Source: Henriciella barbarensis (GTDB taxonomy: Bacteria > Pseudomonadota > Alphaproteobacteria > Caulobacterales > Hyphomonadaceae). From it: a DNA stretch of 64,000 nt. Positions 62,719-64,000 of this stretch are shown here, in pieces. The stretch lies in contig NZ_QWGB01000014.1 in assembly GCF_003576345.1 (NCBI RefSeq), positions 341,808 through 405,807 on the forward strand, in the 5' to 3' direction. Every line of letters starts with the position of its first letter. The stretch's first letter is position 1. A program made the translations under genes and the position numbers. The notes below the pieces were generated by a model, which was given only the letters and a program-made list of their open reading frames with translations, did not search any database and was not told the DNA's origin.

Positions 62719-63926
62719 AACTGAATTTGTTCTATGCGGCGCTGCTTTCTTCGGCGCTTCTATATCTTGGCGCCTGTGGCAATGACGCTCCCGCTTCACC
62801 ACCTGCAGACCAGACGGCCCCGGAGGGCGAGGGCGACCATGAGAGCCATGCAGAAGACGGCAATGATCATGTCGAGCTGACCGCCGAGGAGGCGGAAGCT
62901 GCCGGTATCCGGACCGGGCCAGCCCAAACAGGAGCGGTTTCGGGCCAGCTGGAACTGCCGGCCGAGATCCGTTTCGATGCGGACCGTGTCGCAAGGGTCT
63001 CGCCACAGGTCGAGGGCACCGTTGCTCAGCTCTATGCAGGCGAAGGCGACATCGTGAAAGCCGGCGCCACGCTTGCCCGGCTGACCAGTCGTGAACTTGC
63101 CGGCCTAAAGGCCGATTATCTGAATGCCCTGAGCGCCGAGCGCCTCGCGCAAGCCGAGCTTGAGCGTGAGGAAAATCTCTGGGAGCAGAAAATCACCGCC
63201 GAGGCCGATCTGCAGTCGGCGCGTGCGGCATTCGCCGCAGCCAATGCCGGCCGGGAAGCTGCCGAAAACAGACTGCATGCCATCGGCATCGGTCATGGCA
63301 CGCTGGACATGCTGGATGAGGCTGCGGACGGGTCGCTTGCGCAAGCCTATGTCACGGCGCCCCTGGCCGGAGAAGTGATCCAGCGAAGCGTTTCGCTTGG
63401 AGAAACCGTATCCGCTGGCGGCGCGCCCATCTTTGTCATCATTGATGATAGCGTCGTGTGGGCCGATATCGCGGTCTACAAGGAAGATCTCGGCAAGGTC
63501 AGCGAAGGCCAGACCGTGACATTCCAGCAGGAGGATGGCCGCGTCCTGGCCGAAGGGACAATTTCAAATGTTCTGCCTGTCATTAACGAGGCGTCCCGGA
63601 CAGCAACAGCGCGCGTCATTGTCGACAATGCCGAACACAGGCTGAAGCCCGGTCAGTTCGTAACGGCGCGGATCGACACGGGAGAGGGGCGCCCCGTCGT
63701 GCGCGTTCCCTCCGATGCGATTGTCAGCGTCGAGGACAGGATGTCCGTCTTCGTCCCGACCGATGACGGGTTCGAACCGCGCGAGGTCCGCACAGGGAAC
63801 AGCGCGAGGGGCTACACCGAGATCATTTCCGGGGTCGAGGCCGACGAAGCATTCGTTGCCGAGGGCGCCTTCACCCTGAAAGCGCAGCTTGAAAAAGACG
63901 CTTTCGGCGACGGCCACGCACACTAG
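62715..63926 (+). CDS. RND periplasmic adaptor (CzcB/CusB-like), lipoprotein
   Basis: The 403-residue protein has a lipoprotein signal (MKLNLFYAALLSSALLYLGAC). A His/Asp-rich N-terminal stretch (GDHESHAEDGNDH) suits metal binding. The barrel-sandwich/lipoyl parts (RVSPQVEGTVAQLYAGEGD), an alpha-hairpin (residues about 130-185) and a beta-barrel follow. The tail ends in GDGHAH. It links the inner-membrane pump to the TolC channel. Confidence 0.92.
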   Translation: MKLNLFYAALLSSALLYLGACGNDAPASPPADQTAPEGEGDHESHAEDGNDHVELTAEEAEAAGIRTGPAQTGAVSGQLELPAEIRFDADRVARVSPQVEGTVAQLYAGEGDIVKAGATLARLTSRELAGLKADYLNALSAERLAQAELEREENLWEQKITAEADLQSARAAFAAANAGREAAENRLHAIGIGHGTLDMLDEAADGSLAQAYVTAPLAGEVIQRSVSLGETVSAGGAPIFVIIDDSVVWADIAVYKEDLGKVSEGQTVTFQQEDGRVLAEGTISNVLPVINEASRTATARVIVDNAEHRLKPGQFVTARIDTGEGRPVVRVPSDAIVSVEDRMSVFVPTDDGFEPREVRTGNSARGYTEIISGVEADEAFVAEGAFTLKAQLEKDAFGDGHAH

Positions 63927-63938
63927 GAGACCCGCAAA

Positions 63939-64000
63939 ATGATCAATTTGATGCACCGCCTTGCGGGTGGCCGGCTGCTTGCCGCCATTGCCGCACTCGC
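63939..64000 (+). CDS. Start of next gene in efflux operon, cut by window edge
   Basis: ATG 63939 follows TAGGAGACCCGCAAA. The 20 visible codons read MINLMHRLAGGRLLAAIAAL, a hydrophobic start. The inner-membrane RND pump gene (czcA/cusA type) is expected here, but the residues are too few to identify it. Confidence 0.55.
   Translation, partial: MINLMHRLAGGRLLAAIAAL

Overview
The window looks like chromosome of a free-living, probably aquatic alphaproteobacterium of the Caulobacterales/Hyphomonadaceae type. The pointers are an LdtR-like MarR regulator, a Coq4 ubiquinone protein, an RNase E with an acidic insertion in its S1 domain, the rne-amiC-mrcA-prfB order, a bactofilin next to an M23 peptidase, and RlpA/SPOR division proteins. 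The placement is inferred from gene content and order; no rRNA or ribosomal protein gene is present to confirm it.

Positions 1 to about 48,950 are core chromosome. In order: a partial D-Ala-D-Ala carboxypeptidase with hemB, a GNAT acetyltransferase and a PilZ protein; an LdtR-like regulator, a small predicted outer-membrane protein and a lipoprotein cytochrome c; trigger factor and tRNA-Leu; nnrD, a histidine phosphatase and a frameshifted coq4; glnB-glnA; clpP-clpX-lon, tRNA-Val and a 27-residue membrane peptide; a thioesterase, an FAD oxidoreductase and an orphan sensor kinase; rlmJ; a pirin that reads through into an M28 peptidase; a glycosylase, a lipoprotein hydrolase and an amino-acid dehydrogenase; rne, amiC, mrcA and prfB (with a programmed frameshift); bactofilin with its M23 peptidase; a PrxQ peroxiredoxin and a giant AsmA-like protein; mazG; and a replication/cell-wall cluster (rlpA, a decayed rlpA paralogue, dacA, tmk, holB, tatD, a PhnP-like hydrolase).

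A tRNA-Ser at 48,864-48,953, followed by a terminator, marks the start of an accessory region that continues to the window edge. It opens with a four-copy 22-bp repeat array and the deletion scar of a serine-recombinase element (DUF3489, truncated DUF2924, recombinase C-terminus). Next comes the most interesting locus. One operon encodes a two-ubiquitin-like-domain/E2 fusion, a JAB deubiquitinase/E1 fusion and a DUF6527 protein. It faces a divergent operon of a sigma-like factor, a small helical protein and an ImmA/IrrE protease. A dyad-symmetric candidate operator lies between the two. After that come a DUF3500 protein, a lipoprotein, an XRE regulator, and a DUF5681 protein paired with a ParB-like/DNA-methyltransferase fusion.

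The last 3 kb are a heavy-metal efflux operon: a His-rich periplasmic protein, a TolC-type outer-membrane channel, an RND adaptor and the start of one more gene. It is preceded by a promoter with the 19-bp spacer and central dyad typical of MerR-family control. No MerR gene is visible in the window.
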